64,000 nucleotides of DNA from Myoxocephalus aenaeus (GCA_038501785.1 JBAMJR010000001.1:4520001-4584000), one strand, 5' to 3'. Positions 13,607 through 26,124 are shown, numbered from the stretch's first letter. A program made the numbers and translations. Notes: generated by a model from the sequence alone, not told the origin.

Positions 13607-13698
13607 TGGGGATTCCTGACACAAGTTTCAGGGGTCTCAGCACTCTCACAGCTCGCAGTGTTCGCAGGTCAAAGTCCGAACCCACCGTGGCCAGGATT
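13607..13698 (-). CDS. cacna1a: Cav2.1-type calcium channel, exon 4 (domain I S4 voltage sensor)
   Basis: The exon completes Gly175 and encodes residues 176-205: ILATVGSDFD and the S4 helix LRTLRAVRVLRPLKLV, then SGIP. The positive gating charges every third residue are R187, R190, R193, R196 and K199. The exon is 92 bp, matching my recollection of human exon 4; because 92 is not a multiple of three, skipping it would shift the frame. ILATVG matches Cav2.1 (ILATAG in Cav2.2). The donor is CCCA/GTAAGT. The acceptor is abnormal: the intron ends UUCAG preceded directly by about 36 GU repeats, with no ordinary polypyrimidine tract next to the AG. The frame join to exon 3 (GG+A) and exon 5 (A+GT) confirms both ends. 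Confidence 0.93.
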
Positions 13699-13701
13699 CT
13701 G

Positions 13702-13702
<1 letters not shown>

Positions 13703-13774
<72 letters not shown>
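13703..13774 (-). repeat. (UG)36 tract abutting the exon 4 acceptor
   Basis: In the gene's direction 36 GT repeats are followed only by TTCAG and then exon 4. No AG occurs between the candidate branch site CTTAC (13793-13789, branch A at 13790, 92 nt from the exon) and the acceptor, so the whole repeat sits inside the AG-exclusion zone. A short TTCCTCTT lies just upstream of the repeat and may be the only pyrimidine tract. UG repeats are binding sites for TDP-43 and CELF-type proteins. Confidence 0.9.
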
Positions 13775-13776
<2 letters not shown>

Positions 13777-13788
13777 GAGGAACATGCA

Positions 13789-13793
13789 GTAAG
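13789..13793 (-). other. Candidate branch site for intron 3
   Basis: CTTAC fits the yUnAy branch consensus. It is the nearest good match upstream of the UG repeat, 92 nt from exon 4, and is followed by TGCATGTTCCTCTT before the repeat. A second candidate, TTAAC, lies slightly further upstream (13801-13805). The assignment is inferred. Confidence 0.4.
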
Positions 13794-14131
13794 CACAGTT
13801 AAAACTTCTGCAAAATGTCACTGTCGCATTGATACACACAATACTGCAGAAGGTTGTACGTAACAGTTATTGTTACGTATAATCTGTTGTTTTCTTTTTT
13901 TGTATTATCTTTTCTTTCAAACGTCAACGAAAAAAACGACAGTTACAGTCTCATCTTCAAACTGTTTGTTGTGTTCTCTCCAAAAAAAATTACAAATATA
14001 CAAAACAGAGAAAAGCATTTCAACATGAATATACATCATCTTTCTGCCTCCTCCCACACACAAACACAACACATTATAAACACATAGAGCCTATAGGTTG
14101 ATCACATCACATCTGCTATTACCTACAAGTG

Positions 14132-14136
14132 GTGTG

Positions 14137-14215
<79 letters not shown>
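14132..14215 (+). repeat. (GT)n microsatellite, (AC)n in the pre-mRNA
   Basis: About 42 GT repeats on the plus strand with one GC interruption near the start, ending in GCGC. In the minus-strand pre-mRNA it reads (AC)n and lies 357 nt upstream of the (UG)36 tract, to which it is complementary. Confidence 0.95.
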
Positions 14216-14217
<2 letters not shown>

Positions 14218-14342
14218 ACTAGCCACTGAGACACAGCTGGCAGCCCTCATTACAGGCTGTACACAGAGGGGGAGACTTAAGTGCTCCACTGAAACACACA
14301 GAAGAAAAAACACATGCTCTAGGCAAAGGAGAAAGGGAGAGA

Positions 14343-14379
14343 GTGTGTGTGTGTGTGTGTGTGTGAGAGGGGGGGGGGG
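14343..14379 (+). repeat. (GT)11 followed by GAGA and an 11-base G-run
   Basis: A short GT repeat (14343-14365) runs into GAGA and then 11 consecutive G (14369-14379). Confidence 0.95.
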
Positions 14380-14871
14380 TTAACAAGAAAGAGAGGAGGG
14401 ATGACTGTATTCCTGCAGCCAGGATTATTTATGTGATCCTGATTCCAAGAGGGAGACATTCCTACACGTTCCCTACTTTACCAGCTAAAATATTCAAATT
14501 CCTGACTTGAAAAACACATAGCTGAAATGGATTTTCATCTTTTTTTCAGTTTCTATTCTGTGTAGCTTTCCCGCTGTCAAATGTGACCAACAATGGTGGA
14601 GACAAAATTATGGATTGAGAGAAGTCTGCCTCAGTTTGTTGAGGGAAATGACAGAGAACTGGCTTGATCATCAGACTGAATACCCACTTAGTTTCCCCTT
14701 CGCTGTTAAACCCTGTGATGATTCATGATGTATTTGAGTATAAGTTATATTGTATGTCCTTAAACCTCTCAGTGAAGTACCTCCGGGAGCCCAAATCCTC
14801 AGGAGTACGATAGCTTTTATATATAAATAAAGTGGGTAGCAAACACTCACGACTGACTGAAAGAAATGCAG

Positions 14872-14874
<3 letters not shown>

Positions 14875-14908
<34 letters not shown>
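14875..14908 (+). repeat. (AC)17 microsatellite
   Basis: An uninterrupted AC repeat of 17 units. Confidence 0.95.
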
Positions 14909-14910
<2 letters not shown>

Positions 14911-16025
14911 CAAGAAAAAGTAGAAAACAAGAAAGGTGGCTTATCGCTCCCTGGGTACCAGTTGGCATGGTAACCCATAACACACAGATGTGCTTTATGG
15001 GTGAAATTAGTCTGCTGGGATGAAAGTGCCTGCCTGCTGTGTAATATCGAATATATTGTTTTCTACATATTTCATGCTCAGGCTTTGCAGTTGATATTGA
15101 AATTCTCAGACTGTGATGGATGTCTAAATGCTGCTTTTCATAATTGTCTCATTAGAATACTTTCCCCACATGCACATTGGGATTTTTATTTATTGTACGG
15201 CTTTACAATGTACGGCTCCATGTAGGGAACCTCGATTTAGAATTGAGCAGTCAGAGGAGGGAACCGAATAAAAGAGAGAGATCAGAGCTGAGGGATGACA
15301 TGAAGATGCAATATCGATGAGGACTGCAAAACAGTGTATGAAAAGATGCATTAAAGAAACTGTACTGGAAAAACCTAAATGAACATCCAAAGCCTTTGTC
15401 TCTTACCATGGTGCTGAACATGTAAACCCACTCTATGTCTTTCTACATTGTACTAAAACCATCACACATAGCAGCTTCTCTCAGGTCAATACTTAGACCA
15501 TGTTGTAGTCACAATAGATCCATAAACCTTTCCAAATCAAAACACAACTAAATTTTACATTTTAAAGCTCAGTTTGTTTTGTATCAAGTTCTGGTTGAAG
15601 TTTGGGCTTCACAAAAAAAAAAAGAGGAATAAACTCTGAGGAAGTTTCATAGTAAAAAAAAAAAAACTTCCAAGCGTCACCTGTAGTAGTTCTGCACCGT
15701 CCAACACTTCACAACAGAAGTATACTCCTGTCAGAACTAATAAGACCCTGCGTCTTAACCAAGAAATAAAGATAATTGAGGTAAAGAGACAACATAAAAG
15801 CATTTTACAGCACTGTACTTTTCTAACAGCGGATACCGTGACAATATTCACAATTAAACCAATTAAGGTACAAGGCTACAGTTGTAAATTCCCTGATACT
15901 TAACATCTTTGTTGCTGTCCCTCTCCATGGTGCTGAAACGTTCCCATCTAGTCTCTCTCTTTGTCTCTCTACAAATATTGCATTTCAATATTTCTCACAA
16001 CTGGCTTCTTTAACTACTAATAGAG

Positions 16026-16069
16026 CTACTACTTCTACTTCTACTACTACTACTATTACTACTACTACT
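16026..16069 (+). repeat. (CTA)n trinucleotide repeat, imperfect
   Basis: ACTACTTCTACTTCTACTAC and following CTA units, with TTC and ATT variants. Confidence 0.85.
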
Positions 16070-16630
16070 TGCAACATAAGTGCAGTGTGACTAATGCAAA
16101 CACACGTCATCCTGGCAACCCCGCGGTACTCACTCACTGAATCAGCGTGGAAAGCAGCACGTACACCGGGGATACTCCAACCTGCTTCACCTTGGGGCCA
16201 CTTTTACAAAATGACAGGAGGCCAGGGGCCAGTTCATAAACAAACATTAATAATATGTTGCAGTCTCATCAACCCCACACAGGTCAGATGTACAAACACA
16301 TACTCACTTAGCTTCCATAGCTGCTTTGTACAGATCTTTCAGAAGTACTACTGGATACTTTGTTCTGATTGGGAATGAGTCTTTGTTCAGATGCCTTTAA
16401 TTAAAATACATTAAAAGACAATCCCAGTCTGGCGCTAAATAAGAACAAATATGTTTTGTACTTATTTAGTTGACATGGTTGTATTTCAAATCATTCGCAT
16501 CTTGTCCGATAACATTTGGAATTTGGAGGACATACGAACATGAATCATCCCTTTTTTTTCTTTTTTTTACATCCTCTACCATCAATAACTCACTTAGTTC
16601 TGCTGAGTGCGCACATGTATGTGTCTCTGC

Positions 16631-16652
16631 GTGTGTGTGTGTGTGTGTGTGT
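16631..16652 (+). repeat. (GT)11 microsatellite
   Basis: A short uninterrupted GT repeat. Confidence 0.9.
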
Positions 16653-17452
16653 TTGCCTGTAAAGGGATGATTTGATGACTATGTAGACAGACAGTCAGGC
16701 AGGGAGCAGGCTGCGCAAGAAGCCATGAGTTTTAATATCCCTTTATCATCACCACAATATATCCATGTGGGCGCCAGACACCGGCACAGGAAATATGGAG
16801 GGTGATGCTATCGTCTGTCACTCGCTCTCACACACACACTGAGCCACACGGCACTCTCCTCTCCGTATCGTCACACAAAGGTACAAAGTGTATCTGAGCG
16901 CAGGTAGCTCCAAAACAAGAAAACCCCCCCAAAAAACAGAACATGAAATTCACATACTGTAGACACATTCATACACACAGATGAGTTCCACATTAGTGTA
17001 CAAATTCACACATACACGATAAAGTACCCATCTCCTGTATGGTTCATCAAGTATATATCCAGATCCTGTGATTCAGCCTTTCCCCGCTGGAGTAAGAATA
17101 GAACTTGAACTAACTCAACCTTGAAGGAACAATAGCAGAATGAGACGGAGATAACTTTGATTCATGCTGCCCATAAAAACATATGTAGGAAAGAATATAC
17201 ACTTCACTCCATTTAGCTGCCTATTAATTTTCATCGTGCAAAAAAATTGGACACTTTCTTCCTCCCGGTTTCGATGGATGACTGAACACAATGGTTGGCA
17301 TGCTCACCATGAGACAATATTCTCACACAAGCACTATTCGTCAAATGCGAGACTTTTAGAATGCTGACGTGGCCACGGGGTGTGAAATTGGGCAACTGTC
17401 TGCCAACAAATTAGTTGCAACGAGGTGAAAAAAGGTTTGGCAGCTTAATTTG

Positions 17453-17730
17453 AAGAGTTTTGGGAAATGCTCTTACTTGCTTGCTTTCTTGCCGAGAGAT
17501 GAAAAGATTGATACCAATCTACGATAAACGTAAAAATTACAGCCAGCAGCCAGTTAGCTTAGCTAAGCATAAAGACTACAAGCTGGGGCTACAGCCCGCC
17601 TGGCTCTGTCCAAAGGTTAAAAAACTAAAACTAAAAGATCTGCCAGCACCTCTGAAGCTCACTAATCAACAAGTTATATCTAGTTTGTTTAATCTGGACC
17701 AAAACTGAAGTGTAAAAACATGTTGCGGAT
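17453..17730 (+). repeat. Dispersed fish repeat family B, copy 1
   Basis: It contains TTGGGAAATGCTCTTACTTG, TCTTGCCGAGAGATGAAAAG, CAGCCAGTTAGCTTAGCTAA, GCATAAAGACTACAAGCTGG, CCTGGCTCTGTCCAAAGGTT and CTCACTAATCAACAAGTTAT. I recognise this as a very common percomorph non-coding repeat. Its transposon class is uncertain. Confidence 0.65.
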
Positions 17731-19014
17731 TTGTGGAGTTGCTGGTAGTTAAAACATTTTAACTTGAGAGAGAGCCAAAGTCATGGGTTCTCTCAAAGTC
17801 AGTTGAGTGATGTAGTTTAATTACTGTGACCCTGCCCAGCTGGGGTCCGGGGCTGTGATTGAGTTCCTCACACTTCGCGGGAACAGTTAGGAGGTTCCCA
17901 CAGGACAGACAAACTAAATCCGGGCAAGACAAAAATATCTGTCTCCCCGGTGACTTGTCAAACTGCATTCTTTTTTTTTTGCTCGTCTGTCTTCCTTTTT
18001 GTCGGTAAAAATATCCGTCTCTTGTCTCTTCGAATACCATCACTGTGAGGTCGAACGTTATTGATTTGCTCAAAACCCAAAGGATGATGGTTGATTTTCA
18101 TTTTTTTTCCAGCAGTAAGGCACTGTTGGTTGGCTGGTCCAACTGTTCTTCACAGCTACTGACCAGTTTGGCATGAATTTTGGCGCAGACATCCAGCAAA
18201 GGATTCCCACGGATTTTGATAAAACTCTGTCCACATTGTCAAGTACCACAACCGTGCCAGCAACTTTACCAATTAGGTCCACGACATGACATTTAGAAAG
18301 ACAACGAGGAAGAGTTCAACCGCATTTGCTGTGGATGGATTAGAGCCGGGTGATCTGGCAATAGATATCATGAGATGATTTAGCTACACAATATATACCA
18401 TGGCATCTCTCCCTTTATTAGCTCTGCTTGTTTTAGGCCACGGCTGGTAGCAAAATAAGTGAGCGGGGCCACTTTATCGCAATATTACAAACACTCGATT
18501 TTTACCAGATTTCCCAGATATTTAATTATCTAGATTAGCTATATGCATGCACATCTGGTTATAACTGTGTCTCACATTCATTTCCAGATGATGTACTTCA
18601 TCACCATATGGACATGGCGATATAAAAGTAGAGAGACAAGATAGATGGTTGTATCTGCATTGCCCAAATCTAGAATCTCGTCTGAGCCACCTACCTATCT
18701 GGTTTTTGTTTTTATTGTCAGTTTTAGCCTCAGAACTTGGGTGCCAGTGCCACCGCTAAAATTGCAAAGTCAAAACGTATGTCTGGAAATGTCCATTTTG
18801 TTTAATTTACAAGAGTGCATGGATGTGCAGGCAGACACACACATACCACACACAAGGTAGGAAACAGACCCCATCATTAGACACAGACCATTTCTTGCCA
18901 ATTAGACCTAATTTCTACCATCTCATTTAATAGGAAATGAGGAAAGCAAACACGAGGCGGGCGTCAGTATGTCACATCCTGTTTGTGAGCAAAAGTGGAG
19001 TATGCACGTTCACA

Positions 19015-19021
<7 letters not shown>

Positions 19022-19072
<51 letters not shown>
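19022..19072 (+). repeat. (GT)n microsatellite
   Basis: About 25 GT units, preceded by CATGTGTGC and followed by CATGTGGT. Confidence 0.95.
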
Positions 19073-19073
<1 letters not shown>

Positions 19074-19272
19074 ATGTGGTGGGCCATGACGTTATATGAT
19101 GTGAGTGGACAGCTGTGACAGAGTCAGGAGAGCAAGCATTTCCCACAATGCACACGAGGACAGAAGGGGGTACTCATGAACTCATCGTGGCTGCCAGAGC
19201 CACTCGCTGTCAAACATGGCTGCTGTTGTCGTGCCGTGGCTCCAACTTAACACCGCATGCACGATTTTACGT

Positions 19273-19299
19273 ACACACACACACACACACACACACACA
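19273..19299 (+). repeat. (AC)13 microsatellite
   Basis: An AC repeat 200 bp from the (GT)n at 19022, in the opposite sense, so the two could pair. Confidence 0.95.
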
Positions 19300-19567
19300 T
19301 GCAGGCTTCCTCCTTATTAAACTCATAAACAAGGCAAAGGCAGTGGACTGAAGAAAAAAACAAGCAAGCTTACATCCTCAGGCTGGGATTTAACGTAGCT
19401 CTGATTTCCTGAATCAAGTTCAATCAGCTCAGGCCTGACAGCCTCCTATTTTCTTCACGCCCAGTATAATCATTTTTTTTTAAAGCTATTGTTTCAGTAA
19501 ATTGCATCTGATCTATGAGAAGCGCTCAAAAGGTGCAAAGTTTGACTCCACCTTTAAAACAAGAACA

Positions 19568-20045
19568 AACTAGGGCAGGCAATAATGAGTATATTGTATT
19601 GTATATTGTCTTTCAATGGAATTGTATCGTGATTAAATAATATATCAAGATATCGTCATACACAATTGCGTCGTCTAAATTGATGGTAACAAGCACAAAC
19701 TTTCTCAAAAAATCTGATCAACTCAGTTAAATCTAACTATTGACCTCATCTGATTACAAACAATGTCAATATATAGCTTGAATATTTAATGTTTTTTCTC
19801 TCTAGAATTTCACTTGAAACTGTTAAGTTCATTTTGCACTGAAGTTCTTAATACAATTATAAAAATGCTTTTGTACTATTTAATACACGCAGGAGTACAC
19901 AAAAATAGGCTTAACCTTGTCGTTATTTAATATTTCCTGAACTAACAGAAAACATAGTGTGATATACATCATTATATGGCCCATGAAATGACCTATAATC
20001 GTGATAGAAGACTTAGTCCATATGGCCCAGCCCTTGTTCAGACTA
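19568..20045 (+). repeat. Possible non-autonomous DNA transposon (GGGCTGGGC-type ends)
   Basis: The left end reads CTAGGGCAGGCAATAATGAG and the right end CATATGGCCCAGCCCTTG, whose reverse complement CAAGGGCTGGGCCATATG resembles the left end. The interior has TATATCAAGATATCGTCATA-type sequence seen in a common fish repeat. Both ends are diverged. A fragment of the same type may lie at 18345-18410 (GCCGGGTGATCTGGCAATAG). Confidence 0.4.
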
Positions 20046-23000
20046 CAGCACAAATGGTGGGATATTGCTGAATAACATGACAATACTAATTATTCAACAG
20101 GAGCAGCCATTAGTGACCTACAAATACCCCGCAGGGAAATAAAGCCATCTGACATGAAATAAACAACTGTGCCACCTTCCGTGTGGATTCAGTGATGAGG
20201 GGGAATGCAGTCGATTGAAGCAACACATTCCTCAGTGCATGCTGTACTGACAGAGAGCGCTGAGTTTGAAGCTGACGAGTTAGAGGTGGGGAAGAACTAG
20301 CTGCTGTTTCAGCTTGGATTCCTAGTCTGTGCCTCCGGGTAGGCAGGAGGCGCCGTGCTCTAGACGCAGCTCAGAAAAACAGAACTTCCTTGTATTGCTC
20401 ACTGTTTATGTTTCCAACAGAGAAGATGGCTTCCCAAAATATGGATGCAGAGGATGTTATGGTGCGAGGTAACGTTTTACAGTGATTTATTCGAGCCAGA
20501 GTAAACGGCTGAAGTAATGCAGCGGAGGTCAGGCCGAGGCTGTGGCTGCATGAGCCGTGCAAGAGGATGAGGCCGACGTGGACCCTCCTGGTGTCAGAAG
20601 CCCAATGCATCCTGGTACATGTAGGCGCCGCCGGCACGGATCCACAAGCGAGAGAGCTAAGCTTGCTCGGTCAATATAAAACGCACTGAGGAATAAATTG
20701 CTTCAATAGACTACAATAACCATCAACACGGATTGAACCGCCACATAAATCGTGACCAATTGCCCCTTTAACATTGCTCCATGATTTGATTTAATGAATG
20801 TTTAAGTATTATTAGGTATTTGCTTCTCATCATCCATCTTTGCGCCTTCTTTTCTAGCAGTGATGGATCTATATTTGCTTGCTTTTTTACCTTTAAGACG
20901 AACTGGAACATTGAGTCAGGCTTCATTGCCTCGGTCGATATAAGCATGGACTTAAGCACAGTATACATATGAATACCAATGTCAGATGAGATCACAGCAC
21001 AATTATTATAATTTCAAGAATAAATAGATATGTAAAGTGGTCGCATTCTGTGTGTTATTATTGATGTTATAAGTACATCTCTGGACGAGTGCCAAACAAC
21101 ACATTACAGGGGCTTTTTCAAACTGAGCAAATAAGGCTTAAAAGACACAATAGAGGGCTGCATCACAGACTCTGCAAGTGTGTTGATTTTAGAATCAGAC
21201 CGGTTTGTGCACTGCTCGGGTGGAGGTCTGAGATGTGTTGTTGAGCCAAAGCTGGCACAGTCGAGCCTCAGTAAACATACACAACACAGGAAAGGAGGCC
21301 TCCCCCCTCTCTCCATCCTCTCCTCCTGTCCCCTCCTTCTCCTCCTACATTTGACTGTTAATTAACCCCAGCAATGAATCCCAAGTTTCTCGAAACATTA
21401 AACACAGGTTGCTCCGCAGTGCCACAACCAGATTAATTACCCGTGGTCGACCACAGAAAACACATTTGCAAAGCTTCCTTCTACAACCTCAACAACATGT
21501 CCTGCACGCTGTCCCACACAATGTGGCCCATTGCCTCTTGGCCCTCATTGCTCAGACCACGCCCGTCTTGAACTCCGCCTTTGTTTTGATCTCAAACTAC
21601 ACACCTGTGAAGTTCGGTGACTGCCTCTTGCACTGTACCACTGTGACCAAATCTGTCCACAGACATATAAACATCTGGCAGCTCACACAGACTCACAGGG
21701 TGAAACCAATGATTTGAAGCCGACTCGACTTGGGTGACTTACTGAGTGGACCTCATTTAGAGGCTCTGTGATAGTGAGAGCTCTCATTATAATTGGTATG
21801 GTTTGGAAGTTTTCCTAAAATCATCAATTTTTTAAGGACTAACCTGAATTTTTCACTGCGGAGGGTATCCAAAAAATCCCTGAGCCAATGTTGGAATGAA
21901 AGTGTTTCAGATGTTTTCCGATGCTGGGGCACAGATATTTTTGCTCCGTCAATGAGGTCAGCGTCCTTCATACTAATTCTAGGAAGGACTTTAATATGTA
22001 GTGTGTATAAAAATAGCAATAGCCCTGTGGAGGTGGTTGACCACTAGCAGCACTGTGAAGCAATGCGTTCATGTCTGGGTCTTCCCAAAGGTTACAGGCT
22101 ATTCTAATCGACAGGTGGTGAAAAGCAGCAATACGCCAGCAGAAGTAGAAACGTTTCATACTTTTACAAATGTTCGATGGAGAGAGAAATGCATTCAACG
22201 CTTTTTTTCCTTCTTTTTTTAGAACTCAAGGATACACACAATCTATTTCGGTGAGTAACTGGCTGCAGACAAAAACTGTAATCTTTGTTGACAAGAAATC
22301 CCTCAGGGTACCTTTAAACCTGGAATAAGAGATTTTTATATTCTCTCATCGGAGGTCTTGTACCATTTGTTGTTAGTACAACACTACATAGATTCCTTGC
22401 ACACTAACACCAATAACAGAACACTGTGAACATGTGCATACAGTCCATTCTGCATAGCATTAGTACGTAGTATGGAACTGGGACACAACTTAAGTCCAGG
22501 TGTTCTAATAAAAGCATTTGCATCGTCTCACATGGATCCAAACAGGAAGCAGATGATTTAGTGAGACAATGACAGCGACACAAACAGTAAAGTAGCCACT
22601 GGAGTCTGGCCGTCTTAGTTTTGGTGGACACATGTCATTCAAGTCGTTCAGCCTAAATATTAGGATTCATACTGGTATTGATTGTAGTAGTAGCAATAGT
22701 AGCGTAACAGAAGTACCGCATGCACATAGAATACTTTCACTGTATGATGATCAGTATTGTTAGAGGACACTTCCCCTCCAAGGAGACATCCTGACAAGAT
22801 GTGCTGTGATTTATGTGCGGTAATGCAATCAACCCCAGCCTCCACAGCTGAATCCTCTCTGGAAAGCCGCACGGACGTGACATTATGGCACACATCCATT
22901 GCCTGGGCGGACTACCGCTGTATAGATCATGAGGAGCGTCACTCATATTACACAATTCTTTCTGTGTGACCCTTTTCTGTCAGTACAGTATATCAGTAAG

Positions 23001-23333
23001 GTACATTTCAAGTAAGAAACACTTTGCCAGGGTGCTTATTAAAAAAAAGCTAATAAAGAACAACAGAGAGAGAGAAAGAACAGCAGACACAAACACACAG
23101 AAACATTAATAAAAAGTAAGATTAATATAAAGCCAGACAGTAAAGATATTGCTTGAAATATTTGACAGGAAGTGTTTATCTCGGCCGGAGGAAGGCTTGC
23201 AACTGATGAAACATAACTTCGGAATATGTTGCCATTCTGTTCCACCTGCAACTCTAAACATAGACAAAACTGAATTATCTTATTCCACAATGTATGCCAA
23301 TATCATATCACATATCAGTACAAATATCATGTA

Positions 23334-23950
23334 CAGTCAGGTCCATAAATATTTGGACATTGACACATTTTTCATTATTTTGGCTCTGTACACCACAACA
23401 ATGGAGTTGAAATAAAAAAATCAAGATGTGCTTTAAGTGCAGACTTTCAGCTTTAATTTGAGGGTATTTACATCCAAATCAGGAGTTTTTTAAGGCAAAG
23501 AAGTGGAATGTTCTGCAATGGCCAAGTCAATCACCTGGCCTGAATCCAATTGAGCATGCATTTCACTTGCTGAAGACAAAACTGAAGGGAAAATTCCCCA
23601 AGAAGCAGCAGGAACTGAAGACGGTTGCAGTAGAGGCCTGGCAGAGCATCACCAGGGACGAAACCCAGCGTCTGGTGATGTCTATGGAATCCAGACTTCA
23701 GGCTGTCATTGACTGCAAAGGATTTTCAACAAAGTATTAAAAGTGACAATTAGATTTATGATTATATTAATTTGTCCAATTACTTTTGGTCCCTTAAAAA
23801 CGGGGTGGCCACTTATACATTTGTTGTAGTTCCTACACCGCTCACCTGATTTGGATGTAAATACCCTCAAATTAAAGCTCCATTGTTGTGGTGTACAGAG
23901 CCAAAATAATGAAAAATGTGTCAATGTCCAAATATTTATGGACCTGACTG
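23334..23950 (+). mobile_element. Tc1-like DNA transposon, internally deleted, with long inverted repeats
   Basis: The 617-bp element starts CAGTCAGGTCCATAAATATT and ends with its reverse complement, flanked on both sides by the TA target duplication (23332-23333 and 23951-23952). The outer 73 bp of the two inverted repeats are identical, as are the inner 33 bp (23451-23483 against 23845-23877). The left copy has 44 bp (23407-23450) that the right copy lacks. The middle holds only the C-terminal end of a transposase gene, so the element cannot move by itself. Confidence 0.9.
23492..23740 (+). pseudogene. Tc1-like transposase, C-terminal remnant
   Basis: In one frame the sequence reads KKWNVLQWPSQSPGLNPIEH and runs on to the stop TAA at 23738-23740. 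WPSQSP-LNPIEH is the motif around the catalytic glutamate of the DD34E Tc1 family. The DNA-binding domain and the first two catalytic aspartates are absent, lost with the internal deletion, so about 80 of the usual roughly 340 residues remain. The remaining frame has no stop. Confidence 0.85.
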
Positions 23951-26124
23951 TATCTGCACCATTCTATCAGACAGGAGTACTATTTAATAGAAGTGTTGTG
24001 CATCAACAGAGTTCTGTGGGTTTCAATGATTGCAATGGCTGACTCTCTGGTGGGTTAGTTTAAGATTATTTAAACCTGGGTCTTCCTCTTGATTTACAGT
24101 TATTAAATATACTCCATTCAGTCATTCAGCCTAAGGCATGTGACACCATGAACATTTCTCCAGACCAAAATAATTCAGATTCACAATACTATCCCAATAA
24201 TCATCATAAACTCTATTTTGTAATGAAAGCCTCCATTATTACCGTGATGAGTGATTCTAATATGCTCAGGGTCATGATTGCTATATTGATTGCAATATAT
24301 TTGGACTTTGGCTTTTTTTTCAACCTAATTGGTTTTGCATGACTTGCTGGCCCCTGTGGTTACAGAGGACCTCTCCACACAAGTTTCATCACAACGGTAA
24401 TCATCATCCGTCTCAAAATGTCACTGACCAAGACATTAGAGCGCCATGCTGCTGAGCCTCCGACTGCAGTACAACTACAGTACAAACGTTCACGTCTCTC
24501 ATTTCCACAGACTCATTTCCATCATTCTTATGTCTATTTTCACAGATTTTTGCGGTGAACAGAAACTCCGGGCCTGTCGACGTGCTCGCAGCCAGGCTGT
24601 CGCTCGCAGAAATGCAATCCGTGGGGAGATCTGTCTTACTCGAAAGGAAGGCTCCCTAATGTGCAGACACTTCTTGGTTAATTTGGATCATTGTCACACT
24701 CTGTCAAAAAAACAGATGAACAAACTCTTTCTTCAAACATTTAAAACAAATGACAACATGTTGACAAGTCAGCACCAATACTGTCATTTATTCCTGGAAA
24801 AAAATATGGTTTTAAGGTAACAGGGATTTAAAGCTCATTAAAAAGGCAAACATTGTAATTGTAACTATTTGGGGTTATTTAGTCACGCAGCTGGCAAGGT
24901 GTGCAGCAATTTAGGCACAGACAAATAAATAGTGGCTGCCACTGAGCGTGACTATATGAATTAAACCAATTATGGCATCCATTATTAATGTTTTAAGCAG
25001 AACAGCTGGGTGCCAATACATTAAAAAACTAATGGCGGATTGCTTTTAATAAAATGGAAGCAAGTATTACGAGCACAATGCCACGAGCCAAAACTGTTAA
25101 GTAAGTAAAATGTCAAAAAGCTGAGACGGGAAAATATTTCATTAAACGTACTTCCTGCAGCAGTCATTGAAAACGGTGAGGTAAAGACGGCCTGATGAAA
25201 ATGAATAAAAACTGGTTGGATTGTTGAAAATATGCTGGCGTGTCAAGCCTTGAGAAAACATGACAAACGAATAACCAAATGGTGAGGTATCTAAACAAAT
25301 CCAATCCATGGCATACACCGTCTAACTGCTGTTCATTTCAACAATGTATAAAAGAAGAAAAAAAGAAAAGAAGAGAACATATCTAATAGAAAGGCAGGAG
25401 TTTGAGGAGGGGCCCTGCACTAGAAGAGGAAGCACGACTCGCATGCTGAGATAAAGTACTTTATCTTAACGCGGCTCACAGAGATGTGGACTCTGCTGTG
25501 CTGTGCATGTTTGGGTAGTACAGCAGTGATGCGTTTCAAATATTTGGCTTCTCTCTGCACATGTGATCATGTTCCTTTTGAGCCGAACTAAGACAAATAA
25601 ATGCACTGCAGACGAAATAAATGTCATCGCAAACACTTGGGAACGATTGTGAAAATGAATGCAGAAAAGGGAGCATTAACTCTTTCTTTATAATTTTGGC
25701 TGAAATGTAGGACATCTCCATTCTTTTTAAATCCTAACTGTTGGGCACATAAGCATCCCTGGTCGTTTTTTGCCCCACATCAGTTGACATTTCATTGTTT
25801 GACCGTGATTCCAGGCTGCTATATGCTCTCACTATAACATATCGAACCGAGTCTCTCTGTCTGTCTGTATCGACAACCGTTCATCCGATGGCCTTGGCGG
25901 GTGTTTAGCTGAGCGCCAAAGAAAGCCCAGTGTTACGTGTGACCTCTTGAAAGCTACCGGACATATTTATTCATAGTTCTTCACCCCTATTGACAAATAC
26001 ACCACCAAACGTCGTGCTGAATAAAGCTTGCTCTCCGTCCCTCGCTATGATATTAAGTGTTACACCAAGGCGGCAATATCTTATGAAAAATAATTTCAGT
26101 GCGCCTGAGCAAGCCCCTGCATCA

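Noticed and set aside
13587..14383. Open frames made of Cys-Val or His-Thr repeats
   Set aside because: They are translations of (GT)n/(AC)n microsatellites; only the exon 4 residues in the minus-strand frame are real.
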